Below are positions 1 to 11,410 of a DNA stretch of 64,000 nucleotides, piece by piece. Origin of the DNA: Intoshia linei. Lineage: Eukaryota; Orthonectida; Rhopaluridae. Position numbers and translations under genes: made by a program. A model generated the notes under the pieces. The model worked only from the letters and a program-made list of their open reading frames with translations. It made no database searches and had not been told where the DNA came from. Each line of letters opens with the position of its first letter. Positions within the stretch are counted from its first letter, which is position 1. Where the stretch lies: positions 1 through 64,000 of the forward strand of contig LWCA01000052.1 in the NCBI GenBank assembly GCA_001642005.1. The letters run 5' to 3'.

Positions 1-508
1 TTATGGGTTCGGCGTATTCAGATGAATAATGTACTTAATTTTCCATTATTAGAATAACATTTATGTGAAAATTAAATATAGTTTTGCATTTTGAGACTCT
101 AAAAGACTATTTTGATGAGTATTTTTCACCAGGCGAATTAGATGGCGATGAAGGGTGGATAATTAATCCATTGAAATTCAATATGGAAATAATTCCTGAT
201 AATGAAATATTTAAGAAAGATTTAATTGATTTAAAAGTTGATCAATTTATGGAGATGCAATTTGGTGTTAATGATTTAACAAATTTTTGGTGCATAGCAC
301 TTCAAATTATCCAAATATTGCAGAAATAGCACTTGATATACTTCTTCCCTTCTCAACCTCTATTTATCGTGAAATTGGATTTTCAGTATTATGTTACTTA
401 AAAAACAAATATCGTAATCGTCTTAATTTAAAAAATGACATACGCGTTTCTTTAACATCGAAACAACCAAGATTTCACAAAATAATTAAAAATAAAAATT
501 ATAAATAA
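1..508 (+). pseudogene. hAT transposase C-terminal remnant (FAM200/ZBED5-like), frameshifted
   Basis: Three pieces in different frames read like the C-terminal part of a hAT transposase of the type domesticated in vertebrates as FAM200/ZBED5. Frame 1 at 1-55 gives a tryptophan- and arginine-rich piece ending FPLLE and then a stop. 84-320 gives a DYFDEYF segment and a DLTNFWC motif. After a frameshift near 290, 290-508 carries the hATC dimerisation region (EIALDILLPF, KYRNRLNLKND). The stops and frameshift show it is dead. Two related remnants lie at 22771-23350 and 37318-38293. The 5' part is outside the window. Confidence 0.8.
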
Positions 509-1571
509 ATATAAATTAATATAGAATCGAAAAAGTTGTATTTAATAGTCTCTGTTACAACCATGCAAAGTATCTATTCTGTCAGATTAATAATTCTCAA
601 TTTTTCATGTATCTATTTTTGAGGAAGTAGAGTTTAACTATTTATTTTATTTGATTTTTTTTAATGCACATGGTATCATAGTTACAATAAATAGAAATTA
701 TGATGGTGTATCAAATTATGATTTTTTAGTTTAGGGTACCAACTGCCAATTATGTTGAGAACGTTAAAATTAGAAGTAAGCTTGTCGTTTATACATTTAA
801 GTATTACATGTAATTAAAGGTAAAAAAGAAATTGAGTGTTATCTTTAGTCATAAAAATCACAGAAACCGCAAGAAAGGTCGTGATTATGCTTCAACAGTT
901 TGATTATGTTTATACATTAAGTTAAAAATGCAAGGTATTTTCTTTTTTAATTACCGTGAGAAATTATAACTCAAGCGAGATTACCAGCTATGTGAATCTG
1001 AATCAGCAATGAACATTCAACTCGTTGAAACTACATTAACTTTAAACTTTAAATCAGCATTTCTCAACCGGTGCACCCAGCGAAAACTTCTCTACATTAC
1101 TATACGCCCATAAACCAGAAATGTATATTAATCAGATGCATTATATTTTTATTTGTGTTACAGAATCGGTTGACTTAATTTTAGTTTTTCTACCACAATC
1201 AAATAAAACGGTAACATTTTTTATTTACCTGTCAGTTCCATAAAAAGGATAATATGGTTCCATCTATCAGTACATTATTTGGCACGCCCAAAATATTTAA
1301 TTTTTAAATACCAAACAAGTGAGCCCTTAAACAAATGTGAGTAACACTAGCAATCGATATACCGTTATAATTGTAAATGTATTAATTATTTAGCATTAAT
1401 GAAATTACTTTGCATAATTCTGAGATTCAAACTAATTTTCCGATTAAAATATGAATATAATTGAATCAGTTTCCATTTATTTTAAAAATAAAAAACAAGA
1501 CTTACAATAGATGAAACCAGTTTTAAACAATATACTATTAAATAATGTATTATGTAATGGTTGTTAACAAA
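509..1571. other. Intergenic spacer, no gene seen
   Basis: AT-rich sequence between the hAT remnant and the G6PD stop codon. I see no open frame with recognisable coding content and no clear inverted-repeat element. The G6PD 3' untranslated region must lie in its right-hand end. Confidence 0.6.
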
Positions 1572-4500
1572 TTATTTGTGCCATTTATAAGAGTCCGAGT
1601 AAGTATAAAATCTAGAAATAAGATTGTCTGCTTCCTTGAAACTTCGACTAAAACGACAAATTATTAATAACAAGTAAAATAAGTAAAATTATTAATATGA
1701 TTGAACCTGCCATATTGATAAGGAACAGGTTTGATATTGTTCTGAGTTATATAATCAAGTAATGGCGTAAAAATACGCCACGATTCTCTTAGTTCATCAC
1801 TTCTAACACAATTCAACTGACTTCCATTGATTACATCAAATATTAATCGCTCATAAGCGTCCGCGATGTATACACTCTAAAAATCGGATTAATTCACAAT
1901 AAAAACTAATAAATACCGGATATCTTTGATTATACGTTAAATCCAACTCAGTTTCCGATAAATCATAATGACTTCCTGGTTTTTTAACAGTAACCTTCAT
2001 GTATATTGATTCTTGCGGTTGAATGCGGATAATAAGTTCATTGTTTATTAATTTATTAGATAAACTTTTAAATAATTTAGTGGATTCTGTTTTTTTGAAC
2101 TGTATTCGAATTTCACATTTTCTTTCATTCATAGCTAGATTTAAATTTAACATTGGTAAAAATATGTTATGTTTACTGGTATATAGTTGTTTCTAAAAAT
2201 GTGTTTGTCTATGTATTACAATGTCTAATCATTCAAGTACAATCTACTTAGTGCAGTGTCCTCATCCACGTGTTCGCGATGAAATTTAAGTTTTTATGAA
2301 AAAAATTTTTTTTGTTACTATAAATTATGTAATATAAATAAATTACAATGTAAAAACACTCCCAGAACTTTTGGTCTTTTAAATTCTACGATTCTTTTTA
2401 TTTAAAAAAGGGCTAATTTAGGTTTTTGACCATGATGGCATCAATTCCGAGAATCAAATTTGCAAAAAAAGATCACTCTAGAAAAATGTAATAGAAATTG
2501 GTGTTTTCTAAATTCTAGAACTCTTATTTATGATTTCTATTTAGATGTTTTTTTTCGTGGAGCGCAGTGCTATTATTATAACTTTATTAATTTTTTAATT
2601 AAACGTTAACTGTTAACGTATACATAAAATAGAAATTTAATTTTATACAATCATTACTTATATAATATGCTAACCAATATTTGTGTATGTGTGTTCCACT
2701 TTATTTCAATAACTACCAGTCTCAGAATTTTATAAAGTCCATATTTCAATTACAGTTTTTTCGGGGTGATAATAATATAAAATTCAACCTCCCAAACTCA
2801 CATCTTACGGGTCAAAAAACAAAATTTTTCTTTTTTTTGAAAATCAAACGAGTTGGTGAATCTAAAAAAATATATACGCTCATACGGATTTTAAAATCAT
2901 TTTTTTGGAAAAGTCAAATAGAACATTATAACCTCTCACACTGCAAAATATTGATCCTATAATTTCAAAAAAAATGTGAATTGAACGTCTTCACATTTCC
3001 AATAAAGAAATATGGGTGAAAATCTATATAATTCTTTCCTTCGCAATTTTTAAATTTCAAATTCTCATTTTCAAATTTTGTTTCAAATTTAAACTACAAC
3101 AACGAAACTAAAAGTAATACAACTTTGTTATTATCATTTTTATATTTATTACAATCCTTTATAATATTGGTAAAATTCGCCGTAAATTTTAAAAATGTTT
3201 ATAAAGTGAAGATTCGGTTAATTATTGATACATAATTGGTATTTTTAAGTATTTATTAAATTGGTACTGAATATATATCATCACATTAAAAATGACAAAA
3301 TAGGTTTTTATAATTTTGTTTTTTCTGGAATTTATGCTATTTATGACAATTTTTAGGATTGGACTGTTTTTACTTTACTTTTAATATTATACACACATTT
3401 TACTAATAAATTAAAAAAATGGGATAAGAATTGTTTTTAAAATTCTGTATGCAAATGTTCACAAAAAAATTAAGATGGAATAATGCATTTTAAAGTAAAA
3501 AGTAATGTGATATGATGGTTCCACCTGAAAAAAGTTTGGGAAACACTCCTTTAAAGGATTGATAATAGTAAATAGTAGGATTTTCAACGTGAATTTATTT
3601 TTTGGTATAATAAAAATGTCCCTCGGCAGAGCTAGGTTGTGTTTGTACGTAGAACATAACAATCAACCTATATTTTATAGTTAAATTATAAAATGTGCCT
3701 ATCCGTCAAAAAGGTGAGGACTCTGAGTCGGGGCTTGACTTAGTATACCACCAAACCAATCATGAATACAAATATTTTGGTTTACAATGTAAACTTTACA
3801 TGAAAAAATTTTTATTCTCAATAACTGGTCTGCAAATATTGATTGTCAAGTGAATACGCTGAGTAAATAACATTGTAAATTTACAAAAGCTTACACAAAA
3901 AAGTCACTTTCATTCAACCATCTTTTAAGAAAAAATCCACTTTTACCATTTTATTTTGTCCAAAAACAGTACTAAATTGATGGTAAACCTTGTAAATTTC
4001 TGATTGAAATGTATGAAACTCTGCATTACTTTCTTATGGGTAAATTTAATGATGGCTTCATCGTGATTGGAAAGTTTTCGAGTTTTTATTCATTGAAAAA
4101 ATGGATATATGATTTAAGAGAACATTTAAAAGTTTTGTAGTAAAATTAATGAATATGAAGATGTTAAAAAATGGTTTTTTTCAATTTCACATACGACAGA
4201 ATCGACTCTAGTAAAAATAACAACAAAAAGTATGTTAAAGGTACATATCATTTATTTTAATTTAATATTAATTCTCGTCGGGTAGACTATAATCACTTAA
4301 ATCGGTAGATTCGTCATTATTAATTAAAGATATTTGCTCAACTTTAGCGTCACTTGTAAGATATGAGATTCTATATTTTCTTTTTTTTCTATGAAAATAT
4401 CCGTATTGCAATATAAACAATAACAGTATTATGGAAAAAACGAATGATACCGTGTAAACAATTCGATGGACTTTAATTACAACGGGATGAAAACTTGTAA

Positions 4501-7500
4501 TGTAAGTTTCTATAACATCATTAAATTTTGAATCGGTACAATTATCACCCGTGTCACTAATTGAATATTTTAGTAAAGACTGTATTTTTTCGGTGTTGCA
4601 CATATGAGGATAATGTAAATCACTGGCATAAGGTTCATAACCTATAGACGTTATTCTTGTTATTTTATTATTTATACACGTATACCCTACATTGATAGAA
4701 TTAAAGTCTTCATTCGGAAGACATTTATTAGTTTCTTCGTCTCTTAAATATCCAATAGAACAGATAAAATCGTTTTCGTCACACAAACAATTATTATTTT
4801 TTTCAAAGACACGTTTATATAATGAAACATAGCAAAAGTTATCTAGAGAACCAGAAATTTCCTTATCGGAATATATGTACAATTCACCACTATCACAATG
4901 GTTTGGAATTGATTTTTCTTCAATTTTGCATTCACTAATTTCAATTTTAATGATAAATTCAGTCATTGTAACGGAATTTATATCAAACACTACAAATTCA
5001 ACATTTTGTATTAAATGGTTATGCCTCGCATACATATACTTGTTCATATTGTGCTGACTTAAATCATTATCAGACGTCGATAAACTCTGAAAAATTTCTT
5101 GATGAGCAGATATATCAATTGTGTACCACGAAAGGCCTGCAGACAGAGAAATATAAAGGATGCTTTTGCAATGAATGATTATCATTTGATATCTACTAAT
5201 CGGGAAAAACTTGGTATCCATAGACAAATCTGACACCGGCATTTTCCACGACTTACAACCATCAAAAGTAATATAATAGTGAGATAAACCATTTTGAGGG
5301 CTTTCCCTAATTCCAATGAACCCCAATTTTTGTAAATAATCATCTACATGAACAACATGGATATTCTTTCCGTCAACTTGAATATTTTTCCAACTGTCAC
5401 CACTGTTAAACGATATAAAAGAGGAAGAATGAATTGTCAATATAGGAAACACGAATTCATCCTTTGAAGTACACCAAAATTGTATTTCGTTGTCGACATC
5501 CTTCAAAATGTTGATAAACTTGGTAGGTTGATAAACGTAGCCATGAATGTCACTAATAAACAGATCAGAATTCACCTTCCCACTTGAGGCATCCGTTTCA
5601 TGCATGAATAACAATACTCTATTTCGAATAGAAAAAATATTTTTTATGGAAAATTTGTTGGTATGATACACGCTTTCGTGGTTTTTTATGATGGAAGAAG
5701 GTAAATGAGAAACATTATTTAAATGGCTGCCTCCAATAATGTGCATACAAGTAAAAATATTACCCTGGTCCGCTGAAACCATTTTTTTCCCGTCCAAATT
5801 GACCAAAAAAATGTACTTATCTTTCGTATATAGATTCATAATATTATTATCCACATGTTCTATAGTTTCCTTTTCAGCGACATATCTATATAAACTATTT
5901 TTGGAATCACGTATATAAGCCACGTGTTCATTAAGATTAAAAAAGAATCCAAAATTCTTTCCATCAACCCAAACAATACTGACAATATCACCCTTAAGAT
6001 TATTTAGATTAACATTTACCATTGTATTTTTCAAAACATCAACAATGTACAATTTACGAGAATTATAAAGAGCAATAGATGAAAATGCATTTCCCCTTAT
6101 TGTAGACGCCTTTAAATCAGTTGCAACTATTTCCACGTCTCCAGAAATTTCAACACTATTTCCATCATTTCCGATTATGATGTGAACAACATATTTTTTC
6201 TTTTTGGGAATATATACATTCATACGAGTAAGACTGACATTATTTATAATGTACCCTCTGTCATTCGTACCATTTATGGAGAAGGGTGTAACACTTTGTA
6301 TATCATCTAATATTTCCATCACTTCCATTTTTTTATCGTCAAGATTCCACTTGAAAAGAGCACCATTTTTATCATTGTTGAATAATACAAAATACACATT
6401 TCGAGTTACCCACTGAAATTTGAGTTTACTTTGAGTATGTAAGTTTTGAGGGAAAATTTCTTGCGCCAATTTAATTAAATTTAAATGTTTAAAACATGCC
6501 ACGTAACGCAAAATATAAACAATCATCATCAGCTTTAGAATCATTTTATTTTGATGAGGAATCTTTAAATAAAAATTTGTAGTATTATAGTTTGTAAATA
6601 AAATCGTTTATTGACAGTATGAATTTGACATTGCAGATCAAATGATTATTTTAGTATTTATGGTACTATTAACTTGTAGAAAAAATTTTTAATCCAAATT
6701 TTCGAGGCGCATTGTTAAAATAAAATGAATAAACTATCTCACATTACATGTTAATAAGGTTGACTGTTATGTACTATGTACAAACAACTATGCCGAGGAC
6801 GGACTTTTTTAATTCTACACATAAAAATAAATTAACAATGTAAATAAAAAAATCTAACTTAAAAATGCTATTATTCACTATTATCAAAACTTTAAAGGAG
6901 TCGTTCCCAAACTTGTTTCACGTGGACCCGTCATATCACATTACCTTTTAATTTAATTCCACCAGGTGAATTATTCCACCTTAATTTTATTTTGTTAACA
7001 TTTGTGTAAAGCAAAGCAAGAATGTGGAGCGAAGCGATAAAAAAATTTTAGGGTCCCTTTTTAGAAAACAGGGTATACGGTTGGTTGGAGACTTAGATTT
7101 TTATTTCATTAAGTATTAATAAAAGCATTAAAAGATATTATGTAGGTTTCTAGTAACTTTTATTTCTTTTACAAAAACTTACTTTATATTGAACAAAGTT
7201 TACTTTTTCATTTGAAAATATGCATCATGCAGTCACAAAAAATTCTTGAAAATTCTTCACAAATGTTGTTTTCTCACTTTTTCTGAGTGAAATCAGATAT
7301 GATATTATCAAAACTGATATCATTCTCAATTGACATTAAGGAGAGCGCATTCAAACGAGGTTGATATTGAAATTCGGCGCCTCTTTTTAAGATATAAATG
7401 TAAAGTACTTTTATTAATTTGGGCCTTTTTTAATGAATGACCCTGGGCTACAGCCCATATTGGCCATGCCTTAAAACGGCTCTGCACTTGCATATAAAGT

Positions 7501-10437
7501 AATTGAGTTAAAAATGTAGGTCCATTTGTTTGTCGATCTGTTGATTTAAGAATGTAAGGAGTCAAATTTTAAAAATGCAATATTTCTTTTACAGTTTTTC
7601 TAGAGTGTGTTAAAATATGTAATGTTATGTTAATTTTATGGCAAATTTCTTTTTTAGAATTGAGTCCTTGAAGGTCAAAAACCCCAATTGTCCTTTTTTT
7701 TAAATTCAAACCCGACCTAGAATTATTAAAAATATACAATCTGATCAAGATTTTAAAATCATCAACATTATGATTAGTTTCAATTTCAAAATATTATATC
7801 TTTACGGCCAAAACCACAAATTACCTTTTTTTGAAAAAATGAAAAAAGGTCTAGGATTTTATACAACCTAAATTCCGGGATTGTTTTTAAATTCATAAGC
7901 AGTATCATAAATGGCAACCTAAAAAAGATCATTTTCATGATCAAAAACCCAGATTAAAAATGAAAAATCTTAGAATTTCAAAAAAAATTACAGATGATAC
8001 AGTTATATCAAGTTAACACACACAAAATTTTTTAATCTGACAAAGTGACGCTTTCACGGTCAAAAAACCACTTTAATATTCATATTTTTTTATTTCGAAA
8101 CTATTTTATTAAAACATATACAATAATGTAATTTGAAATAATTAACTGTCCTATAATTAGAAAAAAATTATTCTGATAGTTTATTCCAGTTGACATAAAT
8201 ACAAAATTTTAACCCTAGACATCTACGAATTCCCTTTGAAACATTTTTAATATATTATCAACGAATATTTTTTAAATGTTGGATTAAAATTAAAAAGTTT
8301 ATAATCATTCTACAATTTAAAAAAATAAATATGGGTGGAAATCTATATAATTGATTCCTTAGAAATTTTTTTCTTGCTACGTAATTTTTCATTCTCAAAT
8401 ACTCATTTTCAAAAAATTTGAAATCACTTTGTACAAAATTTTAATTTAAAATTGCTACAAAAAAGTACTAGAAAGAACAACTTACTTTCTTAAATAAGCT
8501 GGAATAGACGGAAAATAATCAAACAAATATACATTTTTAACTAGATTACTTTACATAAGTAAATATAGCTCTAAGAAAATTTATTAAGCTTCGTAGATAG
8601 TAAAAGTCAGTTTACTGGGAAAGACTAAATTTTAACAATTTTCCTTTATACATTTTTAATCAATAAAACACAACCAGTTGATTGATATGAAACGTATTCT
8701 GCAAGAAGATGATGTGTATGACATTTGTTTGTTTTAAAGTAGAGTGGCCAGAAAAAATACGTACTTTCAATTTTAGTTTATTTGGTGATAAATATACAGC
8801 CAAAACAATCTATGATGATTGATGACGAATAAAAATTTATTCCAAATAAACTAAAAGTGATAGTACGTATTTTCTGGCCACTTTACATAAATACGTTTTT
8901 GAATGATTAAATGATGGTTGAATTCCTCATAATTAACCAAAAACTCTAGATAAACCTCAATATGAACTTTGAAAAACCAGAATAAATGAGCTGGAACTGA
9001 ATTTAAAAAAATGGTAAACCCAATGTATTTAACCCATGAAATAAATTAGCCATAGCAACCAACTTAAAACTGACATAACACCAATTGTGTTCTATAAATG
9101 TTATAATTAATTCAAATACATTTAGTGAAGGGTAAATTTACTAATTTAAAAAAACGATTTCGTAACCAATATTCAAAAAAATATTAAAATAGTGACGGTA
9201 CCTTAAAAAGGACCATGCCAGATATAGTCGAACCGACAATGCTTGAGCCCTATATGTGAAAAATCTAAAAAACGTGCGTAACGCCATATACCTCTAGCCA
9301 GCTCTGAACCAGTTTATGATAAATTAAAAAAACCTTTTCCACATTTCAAAATAAAAGGAACACCTCTCCATCTGTTATTATCTATCGTGAGAACAGTGCA
9401 AGCATATGTAGGAGTAATTGAATTTTTGGGAACACCATCTTCATCAAGATACGAAGTAGATTCCGCAACGTCATTATTTTTAACATATTGTCCTAAAACA
9501 GTGGTATCCATTTCTGCTGGTAATATATTCATCAACACGTTAACCTTAGCATCACGCACATCTGAAACTGAATCAGAGTTTGGTTTTTCCATAGCCACAA
9601 GAGATACAAGTTGCATTAAATGGTTCTGCATAGCATCTCTAATCATACCGTACTGGTCAAAAAATGAAGCTCTTCCACTAATACCAAAAGGTTCCTTAAA
9701 TGTAAAAGTAATGTTTGCTATACGGTCATTATTCCAAATTGATTCGAATATCATATTCGAAAATCGTAAAACCATAATATTCTGAACCATCTCCTTTCCC
9801 AAATAATGATCAATCCTGTAGAGTTCCTCTTCTTTAAACAAATTTGACAAGGTTTTAGATAATTCCAAGGAAGAGGCACTATCGTGACCAAAAGGTTTTT
9901 CGATTATTAATCTTGTTTGGAAACCATCTGTGACTCTTCTGGGTCCTTCGATTTTTTCAACCATGTTACTTACAGAAATGAAAACATTAGATGGCAATGC
10001 TAAATAGTAAATTCTATTTGCGGATGGATCAATATCATTCAAAAAATTATCAAATTTGATAAAATCATCAAGGTTATCGTATGAACCTTGATAATATAGG
10101 TTCATTTCGCTAAAAAATTTATCAAACATTTCCTCTTCCTTTTCAGACTAAAAATAATGTAATTTGGCATTGAAACAAAATAAAAAACTTTTAAAGTAAT
10201 GTACTTTTTGACGCTACATTTTATTTTTTCTACACTAATATCAGATCTAGCATATCCAATCACTTTTATAATCTTGCCCATCCAGTTGTCTCGATATAAA
10301 CACCTAAAATTAAAATAAAACTTTCAATCTTACCATAATGATGGATATATCTTTTTCTTGGCAAGATCACCCTAATTCATAATAATATAGTGTATTATTT
10401 CAGATTTTACGGAAGCTCCAAATAGAACAAAGAACAT
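1572..10437 (-). CDS. G6PD: Glucose-6-phosphate 1-dehydrogenase, 7 exons
   Basis: Cytosolic first enzyme of the pentose phosphate pathway; oxidises glucose-6-phosphate and makes NADPH. Exons (minus strand): 10437-10411, 10371-10334, 10303-10189, 10147-9334, 2134-1917, 1876-1707, 1647-1572. All junctions are GT-AG and in phase, summing to 1458 nt (485 aa; human about 515). Visible: the NADP-binding GASGDLAKKK (residues 7-16), EKPFG, the active-site RIDHYLGK (about 171-178), [10 protein letters not shown] joined across the big intron to [13 protein letters not shown], and [11 protein letters not shown] followed by DAYERLI. Introns are 30-59 nt apart from one of 7.2 kb, which holds a complete sortilin-like gene and many repeats. 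The start is the only in-frame ATG before the NADP-binding loop; an extra upstream exon cannot be excluded, since family members usually have about 30 more N-terminal residues. Confidence 0.95.
2340..2540. repeat. Fragment of dispersed repeat family R1
   Basis: Carries the family's characteristic stretches (pale copies of 'gtttttgaccatgatggc' and 'aaattctagaactctta'), in the same orientation as the copy at 27300-28420. It lies in the large G6PD intron. Confidence 0.5.
2640..3690 (-). repeat. Dispersed repeat family R1, near full-length copy, inverted
   Basis: About 1.05 kb, matching the reverse complement of 27300-28420 along most of its length: a start near a TATTTGTGTATGTGTGTTCC motif, then 'caataactaccagt', 'cctcccaaactcacatctta', 'tttttaggattggactg', and the end 'ctcggcagagctaggttg'. 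It has no long open frame. The family is not one I recognise. Confidence 0.8.
4268..6544 (-). CDS. Sortilin-like VPS10-domain receptor, intronless, nested in G6PD intron
   Basis: 758 aa type I membrane protein. It has an N-terminal hydrophobic signal (about residues 1-18), then a VPS10 ten-bladed propeller recognised by Asp-box/BNR motifs ([33 protein letters not shown]), then the cysteine-rich 10CC module ([16 protein letters not shown] and the following cysteines), one transmembrane helix (about 693-715), a basic stop-transfer KKRK, and a cytosolic tail of about 41 residues ending in an acidic serine-rich stretch. VPS10 receptors sort ligands between Golgi, surface and endosomes; the tail would carry the sorting signals, but no textbook acidic dileucine is obvious. 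The gene is one uninterrupted ORF on the same strand as its host, the 7.2 kb G6PD intron. An AATAAA-type signal lies just past the stop. The lack of introns, where neighbours have several, suggests a retrocopy; this is inference. I am sure of the family but not of the subfamily. Confidence 0.9.
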   Translation of the reverse strand: MILKLMMIVYILRYVACFKHLNLIKLAQEIFPQNLHTQSKLKFQWVTRNVYFVLFNNDKNGALFKWNLDDKKMEVMEILDDIQSVTPFSINGTNDRGYIINNVSLTRMNVYIPKKKKYVVHIIIGNDGNSVEISGDVEIVATDLKASTIRGNAFSSIALYNSRKLYIVDVLKNTMVNVNLNNLKGDIVSIVWVDGKNFGFFFNLNEHVAYIRDSKNSLYRYVAEKETIEHVDNNIMNLYTKDKYIFLVNLDGKKMVSADQGNIFTCMHIIGGSHLNNVSHLPSSIIKNHESVYHTNKFSIKNIFSIRNRVLLFMHETDASSGKVNSDLFISDIHGYVYQPTKFINILKDVDNEIQFWCTSKDEFVFPILTIHSSSFISFNSGDSWKNIQVDGKNIHVVHVDDYLQKLGFIGIRESPQNGLSHYYITFDGCKSWKMPVSDLSMDTKFFPISRYQMIIIHCKSILYISLSAGLSWYTIDISAHQEIFQSLSTSDNDLSQHNMNKYMYARHNHLIQNVEFVVFDINSVTMTEFIIKIEISECKIEEKSIPNHCDSGELYIYSDKEISGSLDNFCYVSLYKRVFEKNNNCLCDENDFICSIGYLRDEETNKCLPNEDFNSINVGYTCINNKITRITSIGYEPYASDLHYPHMCNTEKIQSLLKYSISDTGDNCTDSKFNDVIETYITSFHPVVIKVHRIVYTVSFVFSIILLLFILQYGYFHRKKRKYRISYLTSDAKVEQISLINNDESTDLSDYSLPDEN
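6755..7015 (+). repeat. R1 repeat fragment (left end)
   Basis: Matches the start of the 27300-28420 copy: 'gttatgtactatgtacaaac', 'tgccgaggac', 'ccgtcatatcacattac'. It lies in the G6PD intron upstream of the sortilin gene. Confidence 0.7.
7590..8410 (-). repeat. R1 repeat fragment, inverted
   Basis: Reverse complement of the central and right part of R1, including 'tgacgctttcacggtcaaaa', 'ttattccagttgacataaat' and 'atgggtggaaatctatataa'. With 6755-7015 it forms an imperfect inverted pair in the G6PD intron. Confidence 0.75.
8742..8883. mobile_element. 142-bp inverted-repeat element (Tc1/mariner-type MITE)
   Basis: The first and last roughly 45 bp are inverted copies of each other (GAGTGGCCAGAAAAAATACG at the left; CGTATTTTCTGGCCACTT at the right), flanked on both sides by TA. 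Terminal inverted repeats with a TA target duplication are typical of Tc1/mariner derivatives. It has no coding capacity and lies in the large G6PD intron. Confidence 0.85.
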
Positions 10438-11410
10438 TTTATTCTGATCCAAAATTATGCGAAATATCAACAGTAAAACTTTATTGAATGCTTTAAAACT
10501 ATCTTACCATACATCACAATAACATAACATGACCTTACAAAAGGAACTTGGAAACAAATATATAAATGGTGTAGTTGAACTATTTTTAGATGAGTATTTA
10601 ATACATTTTGTATGTTTAAACTTTAGACAGGTATATAGATACATTGCTATTGCACTAATCTTGATTCGAATGTATACTTTTTATATAACGCACATGTAAT
10701 GCTTACTTGATAGAGGGTTTATAGTCATTCATTATGTACTATGAGGTATGAGATGGAATCACGATTTAATTAAGCAAGTCACCCATAGTCTAACCTAGTG
10801 TTTCCCAAATGAGGCGCTTGGCCCCACCAGGGTGGCTTACAGAGTCTGAGGGAGACCGTAGATTTAAGAAAAATTTTAAAATTAACTTAGAATCATTATC
10901 ATTAATTTGAGTTAGTATTTGATATTTAATTAATATATTCTTGAAATTTGGATTAATTGTAAATTATAATAAATTTAAGTTATTAACCCTTACGCGACAA
11001 TAACATGTATATAAACAAAAAAGAACAATCATAAATTTACAATTTTTGTATACTAGGCCCTAATAACTAGGAGTCAACTATATTAAAGTATGATTTATAA
11101 CGAAAATAAAACTAGTAATATTAAAAGATAATATTTTTTTAATCGGTTATAATAATATAATAAACATTCACTATTTTGTGTGTTAAATTTAAACTCTGAA
11201 GTGGAAGACCTTGGAGAAGTGACTAGGAGATACATGATATTACATTTCGTTTAGTAATATTTATAGGGTCTATTTTTTATTTTTGGTTTGATCCGCCCGC
11301 ATGGTAAGTTTGTCTCTAAGTTCATCTTTAGGAAAGACTACTAATCATTGTCGTATATTACACTGTAAAATAGTTTGATTTTGAAATTTTAATGGAATAA
11401 ATACAAAATG
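10438..11410. other. Spacer between G6PD and MTFMT
   Basis: Contains the G6PD promoter side (10438 onward) and, at about 10797-10870, a GC-richer stretch beginning like a hAT-type terminus (CTAGTGTTTCCCAAATGAGG). I see no open frame with coding character. Confidence 0.5.

Noticed and set aside
2681-2962. Plus-strand 93-aa ORF
   Set aside because: It lies inside repeat R1, is not open in other copies, and has no coding character.
7326-7565. Minus-strand 79-aa ORF
   Set aside because: No ATG-supported start with coding bias; it is within the repeat-rich G6PD intron.
9387-9785. Plus-strand 132-aa ORF
   Set aside because: It is the opposite-strand shadow of the conserved G6PD exon 4.
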